DNA of 64,000 nucleotides from positions 1 through 64,000 of the forward strand of contig UQLB01000010.1 in NCBI GenBank assembly GCA_900541725.1, read 5' to 3'. The position numbers and the translations under genes were made by a program. The DNA comes from an uncultured Collinsella sp. (GTDB lineage Bacteria > Actinomycetota > Coriobacteriia > Coriobacteriales > Coriobacteriaceae). The notes beneath the pieces are model-generated. The model was not told the origin of the DNA. It saw only the letters and a program-made list of their open reading frames with translations, and searched no databases. This document shows, piece by piece, positions 8,145 through 17,022 of the stretch (position 1 is the stretch's first letter; every line of letters starts with the position of its first letter).

Positions 8145-8159
8145 CGAGGTCCCCTTCCC

Positions 8160-11100
8160 CTAGGCCCGCGGAACGATCGGGCGGTTAACTTTGGCTAGCA
8201 TATCAGAAGCGCACGAATCGAGCGCCCAACTCCGGAAAGCCGAGAACTCCATGCGCGAGCGCAAGCCCTCCAAATAGCGGATTGACCTGCTCAATTGCAC
8301 ACGGCCGGGGTTTTCTGCCATCGCGATGCGACGGGTGTCGTCAAACCCCGAAACGCGACAGAAACCAAGCTCTTCGAAGATTCCCAGGCCGCTTGCCACC
8401 GAGCGCTCGTCAACCGGCGTGCGGGCATCGATAGCAAGGCACATCTGCGCGATGTCGATATCGCTCGCACTAAACGAGTCGTCTCCGGTCTTGCCGCGGT
8501 TGGAGCGCCACATGGTCTGCAGCGCGCGATAGAGCGTGACGAGCTCATCGCGCTCGGGCGCGTAGCAGTCGAGCAGGCGCTCGTTAATGCGAGCGTCACG
8601 CGACGAATAGAGCAAGTGAATCACGGCAGGTTGGCCGTCGCGACCGGCGCGTCCGCTCATCTGGTTGAACTCAATGCTGCCAAACGGCATGTGGTAGAGC
8701 ACGACATGGCGGATATCGGGCAGGTTCACGCCCTCACCAAAGGCAGAGGTCGAAACGATGCAACTGAGGCTGCCATCACGAAACGCTTCCTCGACACGGC
8801 GACGATCGGAGCGCGCAAGCCCCGCGTTATAGAACGCGATGCGGGTCGCGCAATCGGGTACCCGCTTGCGCAGCGTCTTAGCAAGCGCCACGGACTGGTC
8901 GCGCGAGTTGACGTAGATGACGGTCTTCTCCCCCGTTGCCACGATTGACACCAGGCGGTTCTCGCGGCTCGCAAGATCTCGGTCATCCTCGAGCTGCAAG
9001 TTCTCGCGCACCGTCTCGTCGACCACTGTACGGGTAATCGGTAGCACGCGGGCGAGCTCGGCCACAACCGGAGCCGTTGCGGTGGCAGTCGCGGCCAGAA
9101 CGACCGGGTCACCCAGGGCCTTGAGGATATCGGGCATGTCGAGATAGGCACTGCGGTCGCCGCCCTTGGCAAGACCGGCATGATGCGCCTCATCGATAAC
9201 GACAAACCCGATACGCCCCGAGCGCGCAAAACGATCACGGTGAATAGACAGGAACTCAGGCGTCGTGAGCACGATGCCGGTGCGGCCCGAAGCCAAGCCG
9301 GCAAACACGTCATCGCGCGCCGCCTCCACGGTCTCGCCGGTCAACACGCCCACGCCAATGCCGAGCGCAGCCATCGTCGACGAGAGGTGATAGGCCTGGT
9401 CGGCAACGAGCGCACGCAGCGGATAGACAAAGATGCTCGCACGCCCGCGAAGGACCGCCTCGCGCGCGGCATGCACATGGAAGATGAGGGACTTGCCGCG
9501 CCCCGTTCCCATAACGGCCAGAACACTTTGGTGATCGGCCAGGGCATCGAGCGCCTCGACCTGCGCGCGATGCGGCTGGTTCGAGCCAATGAAGCTATGG
9601 ATAAGCGAGCGCGTGAGCTCGGTATAGGAAAGCTGGGCGAGCGTCTCGCGCTTGCGCGACTCCAGGCGCAGGCCGGAATCCGCCGGCTGCACGCCACGAC
9701 GAAGCTCGCATGCCGGATCGTCGACGCTGGGCAGCATGGTATCGCGGACCAGAACATCCTTGATCATGAGCTTGGGCTTCACACGTCCCTGCCAATGCTC
9801 GGCAACGGCCTCGAACACCAAGTCGACAGCGCTATCGCAGTTGATGAGCTTATCGATCTGCGGCACGCGGAACATAATGGCCGGCACACTCGCGGCGCCA
9901 TCGGTCGCCACGAAGCGCATGTGCTCGCCGGTTTTGCCCACCACGGCGCGATCGCACATTGTCACGCCCTCGGCCGCCAACAGCGGCACCTTGTTGCCCT
10001 GGCCAAACGGCTCAAGACGGGAGATCTGCTCGATGGTCTCAATATTCAGCTCGGAGAGGTCGACGGTGGCAGCAACCTCGTCGGTGTCCTCAAAGTCCTC
10101 GGCGGGAAGCTCGGACAGCACGGCGGAAAGACGACGACGAAACTCGTCGAGCTTGGACGCCTCGATGGTCACGCCCACCGCACCCGCATGCCCGCCGCGA
10201 CGAATCAGCAGATCGGAGCAGCGTTCTACGGCGTCGAACAGGTTGACCTTGCCCACCGAGCGACCCGAACCGCGCGCGATACCGTCTTCGATCGAGAACA
10301 GCAGCGCCGGCACGTGGTAACGGTTGGTCAGGCGGCTCGCCACGATACCCTTGACGCCCTCGTGCCAGCCCTCGCCACCCACGACGATTGCGCGACCGCC
10401 ATCATAGGTCTCCTCGACCTTTGCCATGGCATCGCGTGTGAGCTCCGCCTCGATCTCGCGGCGTTGGCGATTGATTTCCTCGAGCTCGGCGGCAAGCGCG
10501 CTTGCCTCGATAGGATCGTGGGCAAGCAGCAGGTCGAGCGCCAGCTTGGGATCGGCCATGCGGCCGGCGGCGTTCAAGCGGGGAATGAGCGAAAACGACA
10601 GGCCATCGGCCGTAATACTAGAGAGGTCGGCCTTGGCGAGCGCGGCCAGCGCGATATAGCCGGGGCGGGCGGTCACGCGCATCTGCTGGATGCCCTCGGC
10701 GACCAGCGCGCGGTTCTCGGGCGTCAGCGGCATCATGTCGGACACGGTACCAAGCGCCGCGACCTCGATCAGCGAACGCCAATACGACGGCTTGCCCAGA
10801 CGCTCGCCCAGGACCTGCACCAGCTTGAGCGCCACACCGGCACCGGCAAGCTCGCGCGAGGGGCCCTCGTCCTCGAGCTTTGGGTCGGTCAGGGGCACGC
10901 CCTGCGGCACCTGGTCGGAGGGCTCGTGATGGTCCGTGACCACTAAATCGATCCCCAGGCTCTCCAGATAGGAAACCTCTTCCTTGGCGGCAATACCGTT
11001 ATCGACGGTCACGATCAGCTGGGGGCGAGCGAGCTCGTTAACGCGGTCGAGCGCCGCGCGCGAAAGACCGTAGCCCTCGTCAAAGCGATGCGGAATAAAC

Positions 11101-11447
11101 GGTGTGACATTGGCACCAAACGTACGCAGTGCCTCGGTCAACAGGCAGGTCGACGTAATACCGTCAACGTCAAAATCGCCAAAGACCGCGATGCGCTCTT
11201 GGTTGCAAATAGCGCGCTCGACGCGGTCGGCAACGACCGACATGCCCGGGATAATGAGTGGGTCGGCCCAGTCGCGATCGAGTGAAGGCGTCAAAAACAG
11301 CTGACCTTCTTCGATGGATGCAATGCCGTGCGCAACCATAATGCGCGCCACCAGCCCGGGTATGCCCAGGCCAGCCGAAAGCTCCTTTTCGAGCTCGGGG
11401 TTTTGCTGAGCGACCGCCCAGCGATGCGTCGTCTTAAGCGATGACAT
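8160..11447 (-). CDS. recJ: RecJ exonuclease fused to a RecQ-like helicase
   Basis: A 1095-residue fusion. Residues 1 to about 590 are a RecJ single-strand 5'-3' exonuclease: DHH motifs DFDVDGITS (about 91) and VVTDHHEPS, then DHHA1-type RRGGHAGAVG and an OB-like segment. From about 620 a superfamily 2 helicase follows, with Walker A GTGRGKS (about 646), DEAH box VIDEAHHAG (about 752) and the C-terminal SGRAGRDGQPAVIHLLY motif. Ordinary RecJ is about 560-580 residues. RecJ and RecQ act together in gap and RecF-pathway repair, so fusion couples unwinding to resection. A GTG at 11492 in frame is an alternative start; 11447 matches RecJ N-termini better. Confidence 0.93.
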   Translation of the reverse strand: MSSLKTTHRWAVAQQNPELEKELSAGLGIPGLVARIMVAHGIASIEEGQLFLTPSLDRDWADPLIIPGMSVVADRVERAICNQERIAVFGDFDVDGITSTCLLTEALRTFGANVTPFIPHRFDEGYGLSRAALDRVNELARPQLIVTVDNGIAAKEEVSYLESLGIDLVVTDHHEPSDQVPQGVPLTDPKLEDEGPSRELAGAGVALKLVQVLGERLGKPSYWRSLIEVAALGTVSDMMPLTPENRALVAEGIQQMRVTARPGYIALAALAKADLSSITADGLSFSLIPRLNAAGRMADPKLALDLLLAHDPIEASALAAELEEINRQRREIEAELTRDAMAKVEETYDGGRAIVVGGEGWHEGVKGIVASRLTNRYHVPALLFSIEDGIARGSGRSVGKVNLFDAVERCSDLLIRRGGHAGAVGVTIEASKLDEFRRRLSAVLSELPAEDFEDTDEVAATVDLSELNIETIEQISRLEPFGQGNKVPLLAAEGVTMCDRAVVGKTGEHMRFVATDGAASVPAIMFRVPQIDKLINCDSAVDLVFEAVAEHWQGRVKPKLMIKDVLVRDTMLPSVDDPACELRRGVQPADSGLRLESRKRETLAQLSYTELTRSLIHSFIGSNQPHRAQVEALDALADHQSVLAVMGTGRGKSLIFHVHAAREAVLRGRASIFVYPLRALVADQAYHLSSTMAALGIGVGVLTGETVEAARDDVFAGLASGRTGIVLTTPEFLSIHRDRFARSGRIGFVVIDEAHHAGLAKGGDRSAYLDMPDILKALGDPVVLAATATATAPVVAELARVLPITRTVVDETVRENLQLEDDRDLASRENRLVSIVATGEKTVIYVNSRDQSVALAKTLRKRVPDCATRIAFYNAGLARSDRRRVEEAFRDGSLSCIVSTSAFGEGVNLPDIRHVVLYHMPFGSIEFNQMSGRAGRDGQPAVIHLLYSSRDARINERLLDCYAPERDELVTLYRALQTMWRSNRGKTGDDSFSASDIDIAQMCLAIDARTPVDERSVASGLGIFEELGFCRVSGFDDTRRIAMAENPGRVQLSRSIRYLEGLRSRMEFSAFRSWALDSCASDMLAKVNRPIVPRA

Positions 11448-11722
11448 AGGCGCCCACCCCCGATAGGGGCAGGTCGCCGCGATACCTCTCACGGTTCATA
11501 GCGATGAGTCCTCTGTGTATGCCCGCTTCGGCAGGCAGATCTGTTGAACGGATTTATTATACCGTGCAACGCGGGCGCAAATCGCCGCAGCACACCGCGG
11601 TTTCGGTAAACGATGCCGGTAATAGCCTCGAAATAATCGAGCGTTTCTACTGCACGAACGCATGCGAGCGTCTAGCATATCCATGCAAATGCATCTACGA
11701 GCAAAGGGAGTCGCAGAGACAT

Positions 11723-12721
11723 ATGAAGCAATGGGTTGGACTGGGCAAATTTCTCGCGGGGCATATGCAGGTCATCGTTCCGATTTGCGTGGCGCTCGGC
11801 GTGCTCTTTCCTCAGCAGATCGGCGTCCTCAAGCCCATCGTCCCCACCCTGTTTGCCTTTATGACATTCCAAGGTGCGCTCAGCAACACCTTCCACCAGG
11901 TGGCTGAGGTGTTTCGCCGTCCGCTGCATTTGATTTTGGCGTTATTTGTCTCGGCTGTGCTCATCCCCATTGCGGCGTATGCCATGGGCTCACTGTTCTT
12001 TGGTTCCAACCCCAACCTTGTCTGCGGCATCGTGCTCGAGTACAGCGTACCCGTGGCAGTCACTGCCTTTATGTGGATCAGCATGTTCGGCGGCAACGGC
12101 CCGCTCGCGCTCACCATCATCCTGACGTCCTCGGTTATCTCGCCTGTGACGATTCCTCTTACGCTCAAGCTCCTGCTGGGCGCCACCGTCTCGATCGATG
12201 TGCCGAGCATGATGCAAGACATGGCCTTTATGATCGCCATACCCGCCGTGCTCGGTATCGTCATTAACGAACTCACGCGCGGCTGGGGTCATGAGAAGCT
12301 CTCCCCCGCGCTTTCGCCCGCCTGCAAGTTCATGATGATGGGCGTTATCGCCTCCAACTCCACCGCCATGAGCGAGTACGTGCTGCACATGAATGTTGTG
12401 CGCTTGGAAGTCGCCCTCTTTATCCTTTCGTTCGCCATCAGTGGCTTTATCATCGGCATCCTGGTCGCACGTGCCCTGCATCTGCCGTATAGCGAGACGA
12501 CCACCATGTGCTTTACCTGCGGCATGCGCAATATCTCTTCGGGCGCCGTCATCGCCACGCAGTACTTTCCCGGCGAGGTCGTGTTCCCCGTCATGTGCGG
12601 CACGCTGTTTCAGCAGGTGCTGGCCTCGATTATCGAGCATCTCTTTGAGCGCCTAACCGGCGAGGAGCGCGCCAAACAGCGCAAGCGGGTCAAGGCCGGC
12701 CGCGACGCGATGGCACGCTAG
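11723..12721 (+). CDS. bile acid:sodium symporter family (BASS) transporter
   Basis: A 332-residue integral membrane protein with about ten hydrophobic segments. It carries family-like stretches: TFQGALSNTF near the N-terminus, the VLEYSVPVAVTAFMW helix and the CGMRNISSGAVIA conserved loop. The BASS family moves bile acids, pantoate, keto acids or other organic anions with sodium, and the substrate is not readable here. The start at 11723 (MKQWVGLGKF) follows GGGAG; the open frame 5' of it has no membrane or family character. It is divergent from the recJ fusion gene. Confidence 0.82.
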   Translation: MKQWVGLGKFLAGHMQVIVPICVALGVLFPQQIGVLKPIVPTLFAFMTFQGALSNTFHQVAEVFRRPLHLILALFVSAVLIPIAAYAMGSLFFGSNPNLVCGIVLEYSVPVAVTAFMWISMFGGNGPLALTIILTSSVISPVTIPLTLKLLLGATVSIDVPSMMQDMAFMIAIPAVLGIVINELTRGWGHEKLSPALSPACKFMMMGVIASNSTAMSEYVLHMNVVRLEVALFILSFAISGFIIGILVARALHLPYSETTTMCFTCGMRNISSGAVIATQYFPGEVVFPVMCGTLFQQVLASIIEHLFERLTGEERAKQRKRVKAGRDAMAR

Positions 12722-12751
12722 GCAGCACGCTTTTCGCAGGCACTCGCCTTG

Positions 12752-13549
12752 CTACGCGAGCGTTTCCAGATGCGCACGCAGGCGCTCAGCATCGACATCG
12801 AGCGTTGTCTCGGCATTGACCTGGGCCAAACGATAGCCCACAAAGTAGGGCGAAACCACCCAACGTGGCAGCGCCTTGGCAATGGTCCGGCCGTCCATGT
12901 GGTAGAAGAACAAGTTGTACGACTCCGCGCGACCGCCGTGGTGCTCGTGCAGGATATAGCGCAGAGCTACCTGAATCGCATCGGCAAACAGGTCCGCTTC
13001 GGCTTGGTCGCGGGCGTCGTCGCTGGCGGCGATTCCCTGTGGAGCCGAGACGTTGACCTCAAAGAACCCCATGATCGGCTCGGTTGAGATGTTGACCGCG
13101 ACCCTCCCGTGTCGCCAGACATCGATGCCTTCGAAGTTGGCGGGGGCTAGTGCTGCATAACCGTCCTCCCGCTCCAGACCCACAATCTGCATATGCGGAT
13201 GGACGAGGCTGCCGCCCGAAAGCGGGCCTTTGTTCTTGTACATGAGCACACTGCGGTACTGTTGGGAATCGATCATCTGCTGCCAGCAGCCCAGGGCAAA
13301 CCGCATCACATGATGCAGCTCATCCGGTTCATAGGTCACCAGGTCGGCATCGTGATTGGCCGACTCGATCAATACGGTCTGACGGGTGGCCCGCAAGGTC
13401 TTGAACTTATTCTCGAGCCAGATGCAGTCACCATCGTGCTGGATGATGTTGGCGAGCCCCTCCGTGTCGCAAAAGGGGCACGCGGTACCAGGGCGACGAT
13501 TATCGTCGGGCTTGCCGCTCGCCTGCTGAACGTCAAATACCAGCGCCAC
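12752..13549 (-). CDS. DUF4931 protein, GalT/HIT-like
   Basis: A 265-residue protein resembling galactose-1-phosphate uridylyltransferase relatives. It shows a zinc-type CPFCD near the N-terminus and a HIT-superfamily nucleotide-binding motif in GSLVHPHMQIVG, where the second His is the probable nucleophile. This agrees with the DUF4931 family, whose reaction is not established. It begins 3 bases after the cutC stop and is translated from the same transcript. Confidence 0.75.
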   Translation of the reverse strand: MALVFDVQQASGKPDDNRRPGTACPFCDTEGLANIIQHDGDCIWLENKFKTLRATRQTVLIESANHDADLVTYEPDELHHVMRFALGCWQQMIDSQQYRSVLMYKNKGPLSGGSLVHPHMQIVGLEREDGYAALAPANFEGIDVWRHGRVAVNISTEPIMGFFEVNVSAPQGIAASDDARDQAEADLFADAIQVALRYILHEHHGGRAESYNLFFYHMDGRTIAKALPRWVVSPYFVGYRLAQVNAETTLDVDAERLRAHLETLA

Positions 13550-13552
13550 GGG

Positions 13553-14230
13553 TTATACCTCCAGCGGCACGATCTTGGTGCCATGGAGCTCGGAGACACC
13601 GAGCGCCGCTGCGACCGCGTCGCGATTTGCCGTAGTGATGCCGCCGCCGGGAAGGATGGTCAAACGGTCGCCCGCATACTCGATTAAACGAGCCAGGTGG
13701 TCGAAATTATCCTCGATCGACGTGCCAGCAGCGCCGCCATGCGTGAGGATGCGCGTAACGCCGCAGTCGGCAAGCGTGTCAATCGCATCGAGCTGAGCCT
13801 CGGGCGAGAGCTGGTCAAATGCCATGTGGAAGGTGATGTCAAGGGACTCGCGCTTGCACTCCTCGGTTGCGCAGCCCGCAGCCATCACGAGGGCGCCGAG
13901 GGTGAGCTCGTCGAGCGCCCAGCCGCCGGCACAGGGCTTGCAGCAGCCAAAGACCAGGCCGTCAACGCCGGCGCTCACGGCAAGGCCCAAATCCATCTCC
14001 ATCATGCGCAGCTCGTCCTGGTTGTAATGAAAGTCGCCACCACGCGGGCGAATCATGCACATCACTCGCGCGTCATGCTCGTGAGCATAGTTGACTGTAG
14101 CGCTGATAACGCCGGCGGAAGGCGTGGTGCCACCGACGGCGAGGTTGTCACACAGCTCAATGCGTCCCGCACCGGCATCAATTGCCGCCGGCACTCGCTC
14201 AAAGTTCTCGGCACAAAACTCGTACAGCAT
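13553..14230 (-). CDS. cutC: CutC family protein (copper homeostasis annotation)
   Basis: A 225-residue TIM-barrel protein of the CutC family. Signatures are AAIDAGAGRIELCDNLAVGG, VMCMIRPRGGDFHYN, DGLVFGC and RILTHGGAAGTS, ending in ILPGGGIT. CutC was linked to copper tolerance in E. coli, but its biochemical role is uncertain and a sugar- or nucleotide-related function has been suggested for partners like this. The start at 14230 (MLYEFCAENFERV) fits the family N-terminus. It is the first gene of the pair with the DUF4931 gene. Confidence 0.9.
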   Translation of the reverse strand: MLYEFCAENFERVPAAIDAGAGRIELCDNLAVGGTTPSAGVISATVNYAHEHDARVMCMIRPRGGDFHYNQDELRMMEMDLGLAVSAGVDGLVFGCCKPCAGGWALDELTLGALVMAAGCATEECKRESLDITFHMAFDQLSPEAQLDAIDTLADCGVTRILTHGGAAGTSIEDNFDHLARLIEYAGDRLTILPGGGITTANRDAVAAALGVSELHGTKIVPLEV

Positions 14231-14289
14231 AGATAGGCCCCCAAAGACAGCAGATGTTTTCCGACGGGCATTGTCACACATCCCCATGA

Positions 14290-14356
14290 AGTTGCGGTGG
14301 AATAGGGACTATTTTGGCGTCTAGAGCCCCCATTTAGTCCCTATTTCACCGCAACT
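14290..14356. repeat. 67-bp palindromic element, copy 1
   Basis: Two 21-bp arms (14290-14310 and 14336-14356) are complementary with one mismatch. The left arm begins AGTTGCGGTGG and ends with AATAGGGACT. The 25-base centre contains TTTTGGCGTCTAGA. A near-identical copy of the same length and orientation is at 16194-16260, so the two copies bracket the gene at 14486-16075. Confidence 0.9.
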
Positions 14357-14485
14357 CAGAATGATCTCTTGGGGACGGCACAGCTGGCCGAAAAATGTTG
14401 CCAATGGTGAATGTTGCGCAACAAGATTTCGGAATCCCGATTAACCATGGCAGTATCGCATTCGTATCCAGAGGAAAGGATTGCC

Positions 14486-16075
14486 ATGTTTAAGAGCATC
14501 CAAAAGAGCGGAAGGATCGCAGCAGTCGCCATCGGCCTGATTGCAGCCCTGTCTCCGCTCGCAGCCCCTCCAGCAGCATTAGCCGGAGGCAGCGTACCAA
14601 CGCCTGAGCTGGAGAAGTCTTATAGCTTTAAGGTCAGCAGCGAATACTCGTATACAGCCACGAGCGGCAATACAAAGTTCGGCTATTTGTACGATTTCGA
14701 TGATGAGTACAACTTAAAGAGCATAACCCTCATCAATTTCAATGATGGCAGCTCGAGTCCCATTGCCATCCCGGAAAAAAGCCTTGACTCCGCTTACCAC
14801 ACGAACAGCGGTCAGCTCTACTGGGTGGACGGCAACAATTTGGTCGTATTCTCTCCAGAAAATCATTCCCAAACAGCCCATCCCATCACTTCGGCCAAAT
14901 ATGCCTACACCAGTACAACCGTCTCTTACGACGGCAATAGGGCAGCCGTGGAACACTATGACAATGAATCTGAGCTTAAAAAAATCGAGATTTATGACCT
15001 TAAGTCTGACGAGTTAATTCAAACATATCAATCGGATAAAGATGACTCTTATTGCTACTACTCAAACGATATGAGCCGTCTCTATTTCTATCCATACGAT
15101 ACTGAGAAAGGCATTGTTTCTCTTAGGGTTTTCAATTGCGATACAGGGTCAACGGAATTGAAAACAGTTAACGTTAAGAAAGACGATAGGTCTTCGGACA
15201 TCGACTACATTGTCACCAGCTCGAACTCCGACGAAATTTATCTTCAGAGCGACACTGCACTAATAAAAGCAGACCGCGACGGAAACATGAGCGTTCTATT
15301 TAACGATGACGACCACGCTCCTGAATGGCCCTATTCATACCCGTCGGCAGAGCTTTATGCCCTCTATACAAAGAAGGGCTCGAACGATCTTTTTGAAGAG
15401 GATGACGGGGATTACTATCTCAATGAAGAGGACGCGAATCTTAGTATTTATGACCTGAAAAGCGACAAGATCATCAGCTCAATTGCATATCCTTTTGGCG
15501 CTGGATATCTCAGCGCTGTATCGCATGACGGCAGCATCTTACTTGGAAAATACTCAGACGACGACAAGTCCTCAGCATGCCTAGTCGATGCTCAGACCGG
15601 GGCAAAGAGCGAGTTTGACTCTCATTGGTGCGACCAACTTTCGTTCATGAACGGCGATCGCAAGATTTTGGCAACCTATTTCGACGATAATGATTCTTCG
15701 ATCCTCCATGTGAACATCTACAAGTCAAATATTTCCCATTCGCTGCCTGAGGATGTGCTGTACTTTGTCCAGACTCACCTGCCGTTTATTATTGGCGGTG
15801 GCGCGGCAATCGTCCTGGTTATCGGTGGCGTGATCGTCGTCCTTTGCATCCGCAAGAAGCGTGCGAATGCCGCAAACGGTATGGCAACCACAGCACCCAA
15901 GCCCCAGCGCAAGCAGCGCCGTCGTCAGAAGCGTGCCCAGCAGAACGCCGTAGTGCCCACAGCACCGGCCATGCAAGCAGCTCCGGCCGAGCCTGCCCGC
16001 TTCTGCCGTCACTGCGGAACCCAGCTCGTGCCCGAAGCCCAGTTCTGCCCCACATGCGGACAAAAGGTAGACTAG
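14486..16075 (+). CDS. secreted/membrane beta-propeller-like protein with C-terminal zinc ribbon
   Basis: A 529-residue protein of unknown function. A signal peptide (basic start, long Ala/Leu core, cleavage near ALAGG) leads to a ~400-residue extracellular part. This part is rich in Asp, Ser and Tyr, with repeats of the type VSYDGNRAAV..IYDLKSDELI and ISSIAYPFG...LSAVSHDGSILLGKY, suggesting a beta-propeller. A single transmembrane helix (about 432-456) is followed by a basic linker and a CxxC-x10-CxxC zinc ribbon at the very end, inside the cell. AGGAAAGGA supports the ATG at 14486. Base composition is more AT-rich than the neighbours, and the 67-bp palindromes flank it, which hints at transfer. 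Confidence 0.7.
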   Translation: MFKSIQKSGRIAAVAIGLIAALSPLAAPPAALAGGSVPTPELEKSYSFKVSSEYSYTATSGNTKFGYLYDFDDEYNLKSITLINFNDGSSSPIAIPEKSLDSAYHTNSGQLYWVDGNNLVVFSPENHSQTAHPITSAKYAYTSTTVSYDGNRAAVEHYDNESELKKIEIYDLKSDELIQTYQSDKDDSYCYYSNDMSRLYFYPYDTEKGIVSLRVFNCDTGSTELKTVNVKKDDRSSDIDYIVTSSNSDEIYLQSDTALIKADRDGNMSVLFNDDDHAPEWPYSYPSAELYALYTKKGSNDLFEEDDGDYYLNEEDANLSIYDLKSDKIISSIAYPFGAGYLSAVSHDGSILLGKYSDDDKSSACLVDAQTGAKSEFDSHWCDQLSFMNGDRKILATYFDDNDSSILHVNIYKSNISHSLPEDVLYFVQTHLPFIIGGGAAIVLVIGGVIVVLCIRKKRANAANGMATTAPKPQRKQRRRQKRAQQNAVVPTAPAMQAAPAEPARFCRHCGTQLVPEAQFCPTCGQKVD

Positions 16076-16102
16076 CGAACAAAACCCGATAGACCTCAAC
16101 CG

Positions 16103-16142
16103 CCAAGGCCCCGTTCCGGCACATTCCAGAACGGGGCCTTGG
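16103..16142. terminator. hairpin after the zinc-ribbon gene
   Basis: A 14-bp stem (CCAAGGCCCCGTTC with GAACGGGGCCTTGG) with a 12-base loop, about 30 bases past the stop codon. It has no T-tract on either strand, so termination is probable but not certain. Confidence 0.5.
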
Positions 16143-16193
16143 CTTGGTGCAGGGGTGCTAATTTGGGACGGTCATCGTCGCACGCCCCAATGA

Positions 16194-16260
16194 AGTTGCG
16201 GTGGAATAGGGACTGTTTTGGCGTCTAGAAACCCTATTTAGTCCCTATTTCACCGCAACT
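16194..16260. repeat. 67-bp palindromic element, copy 2
   Basis: Second copy of the element at 14290-14356, same orientation and length. Arms are at 16194-16214 and 16240-16260, and the loop retains TTTTGGCGTCTAGA. Matching bases extend a little outside the arms (CCC and TGA on the left). Confidence 0.9.
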
Positions 16261-16263
16261 TAA

Positions 16264-16298
16264 AAAGGGGCGCTGACCGGGATAGTCAGCGCCCCTTT
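16264..16298 (-). terminator. terminator of the liv operon
   Basis: On the minus strand AAAGGGGCGCTGAC and GTCAGCGCCCCTTT form a 14-bp stem, with the T-run on the far side (TTTTT). It lies 11 bases past the livF stop. Confidence 0.85.
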
Positions 16299-16308
16299 GT
16301 TGAATGGA

Positions 16309-17022
16309 TTAACCACCAAGATAAGCCTTGCGGACGTTATCGTCGTGCAGGAGCTCTTGGCCGGTGCCGGTCATGGTGATCTTGCCGGTCTCGAGCACGT
16401 AGCCGCGCGTGGCGATCGAGAGCGCCATCTGCGCGTTCTGCTCGACCAGAAGCACCGTGGTGCCGGCCTTGTGCAGGTCCTCGACAATCTGGAAGATCTG
16501 CTCAATCAGAATCGGCGCCAGGCCCATGGAAGGCTCATCGAGCATGAGCAGCTTGGGGTTGCTCATAAGGGCGCGACCCATAACGAGCATCTGCTGCTCG
16601 CCGCCCGAAAGGGTGCCGGCGACCTGGCGACGGCGCTCCTTCAGGCGCGGGAACTGCTCGTAGACGCGCTCAAGGCCCGGAGCAACCGTGGACTTGGGCT
16701 GCGTGTAGGCGCCCATCTCCAGGTTCTCCTCGACCGTCATCTGCAAAAAGGCGCGACGGCCCTCGGGGACCTGAGCCAAGCCCTTACCCACCAGCTTGTC
16801 GGCAGGCGTATGGGTAATGTCCTCGCCCATAAACTTGATGGAGCCGGTCTTGGAACGCAGCAGGCCCGAGACGGTCTTGAGCGTCGTGGACTTGCCGGCG
16901 CCGTTTGCGCCGATCAGGGCCACGATCTCGCCCTCGTTGACGTTAAAGGAGACGTCCTTGATGGCGTGGATGGCGCCGTACCAGACGTTGATGTTGTAGA
17001 CGGAAAGCATCGGCTCTGCCAT
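16309..17022 (-). CDS. livF: branched-chain amino acid ABC transporter ATPase LivF
   Basis: A 237-residue ABC ATPase of the LivF subfamily. Walker A is ALIGANGAGKST, the signature is TLSGGEQQML, Walker B is LLMLDEPSMGLAP and the switch His is in VLLVEQNAQMAL. These are typical of the second ATPase in Leu/Ile/Val import systems. It directly follows livG and is the last gene of the operon. Confidence 0.95.
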   Translation of the reverse strand: MAEPMLSVYNINVWYGAIHAIKDVSFNVNEGEIVALIGANGAGKSTTLKTVSGLLRSKTGSIKFMGEDITHTPADKLVGKGLAQVPEGRRAFLQMTVEENLEMGAYTQPKSTVAPGLERVYEQFPRLKERRRQVAGTLSGGEQQMLVMGRALMSNPKLLMLDEPSMGLAPILIEQIFQIVEDLHKAGTTVLLVEQNAQMALSIATRGYVLETGKITMTGTGQELLHDDNVRKAYLGG

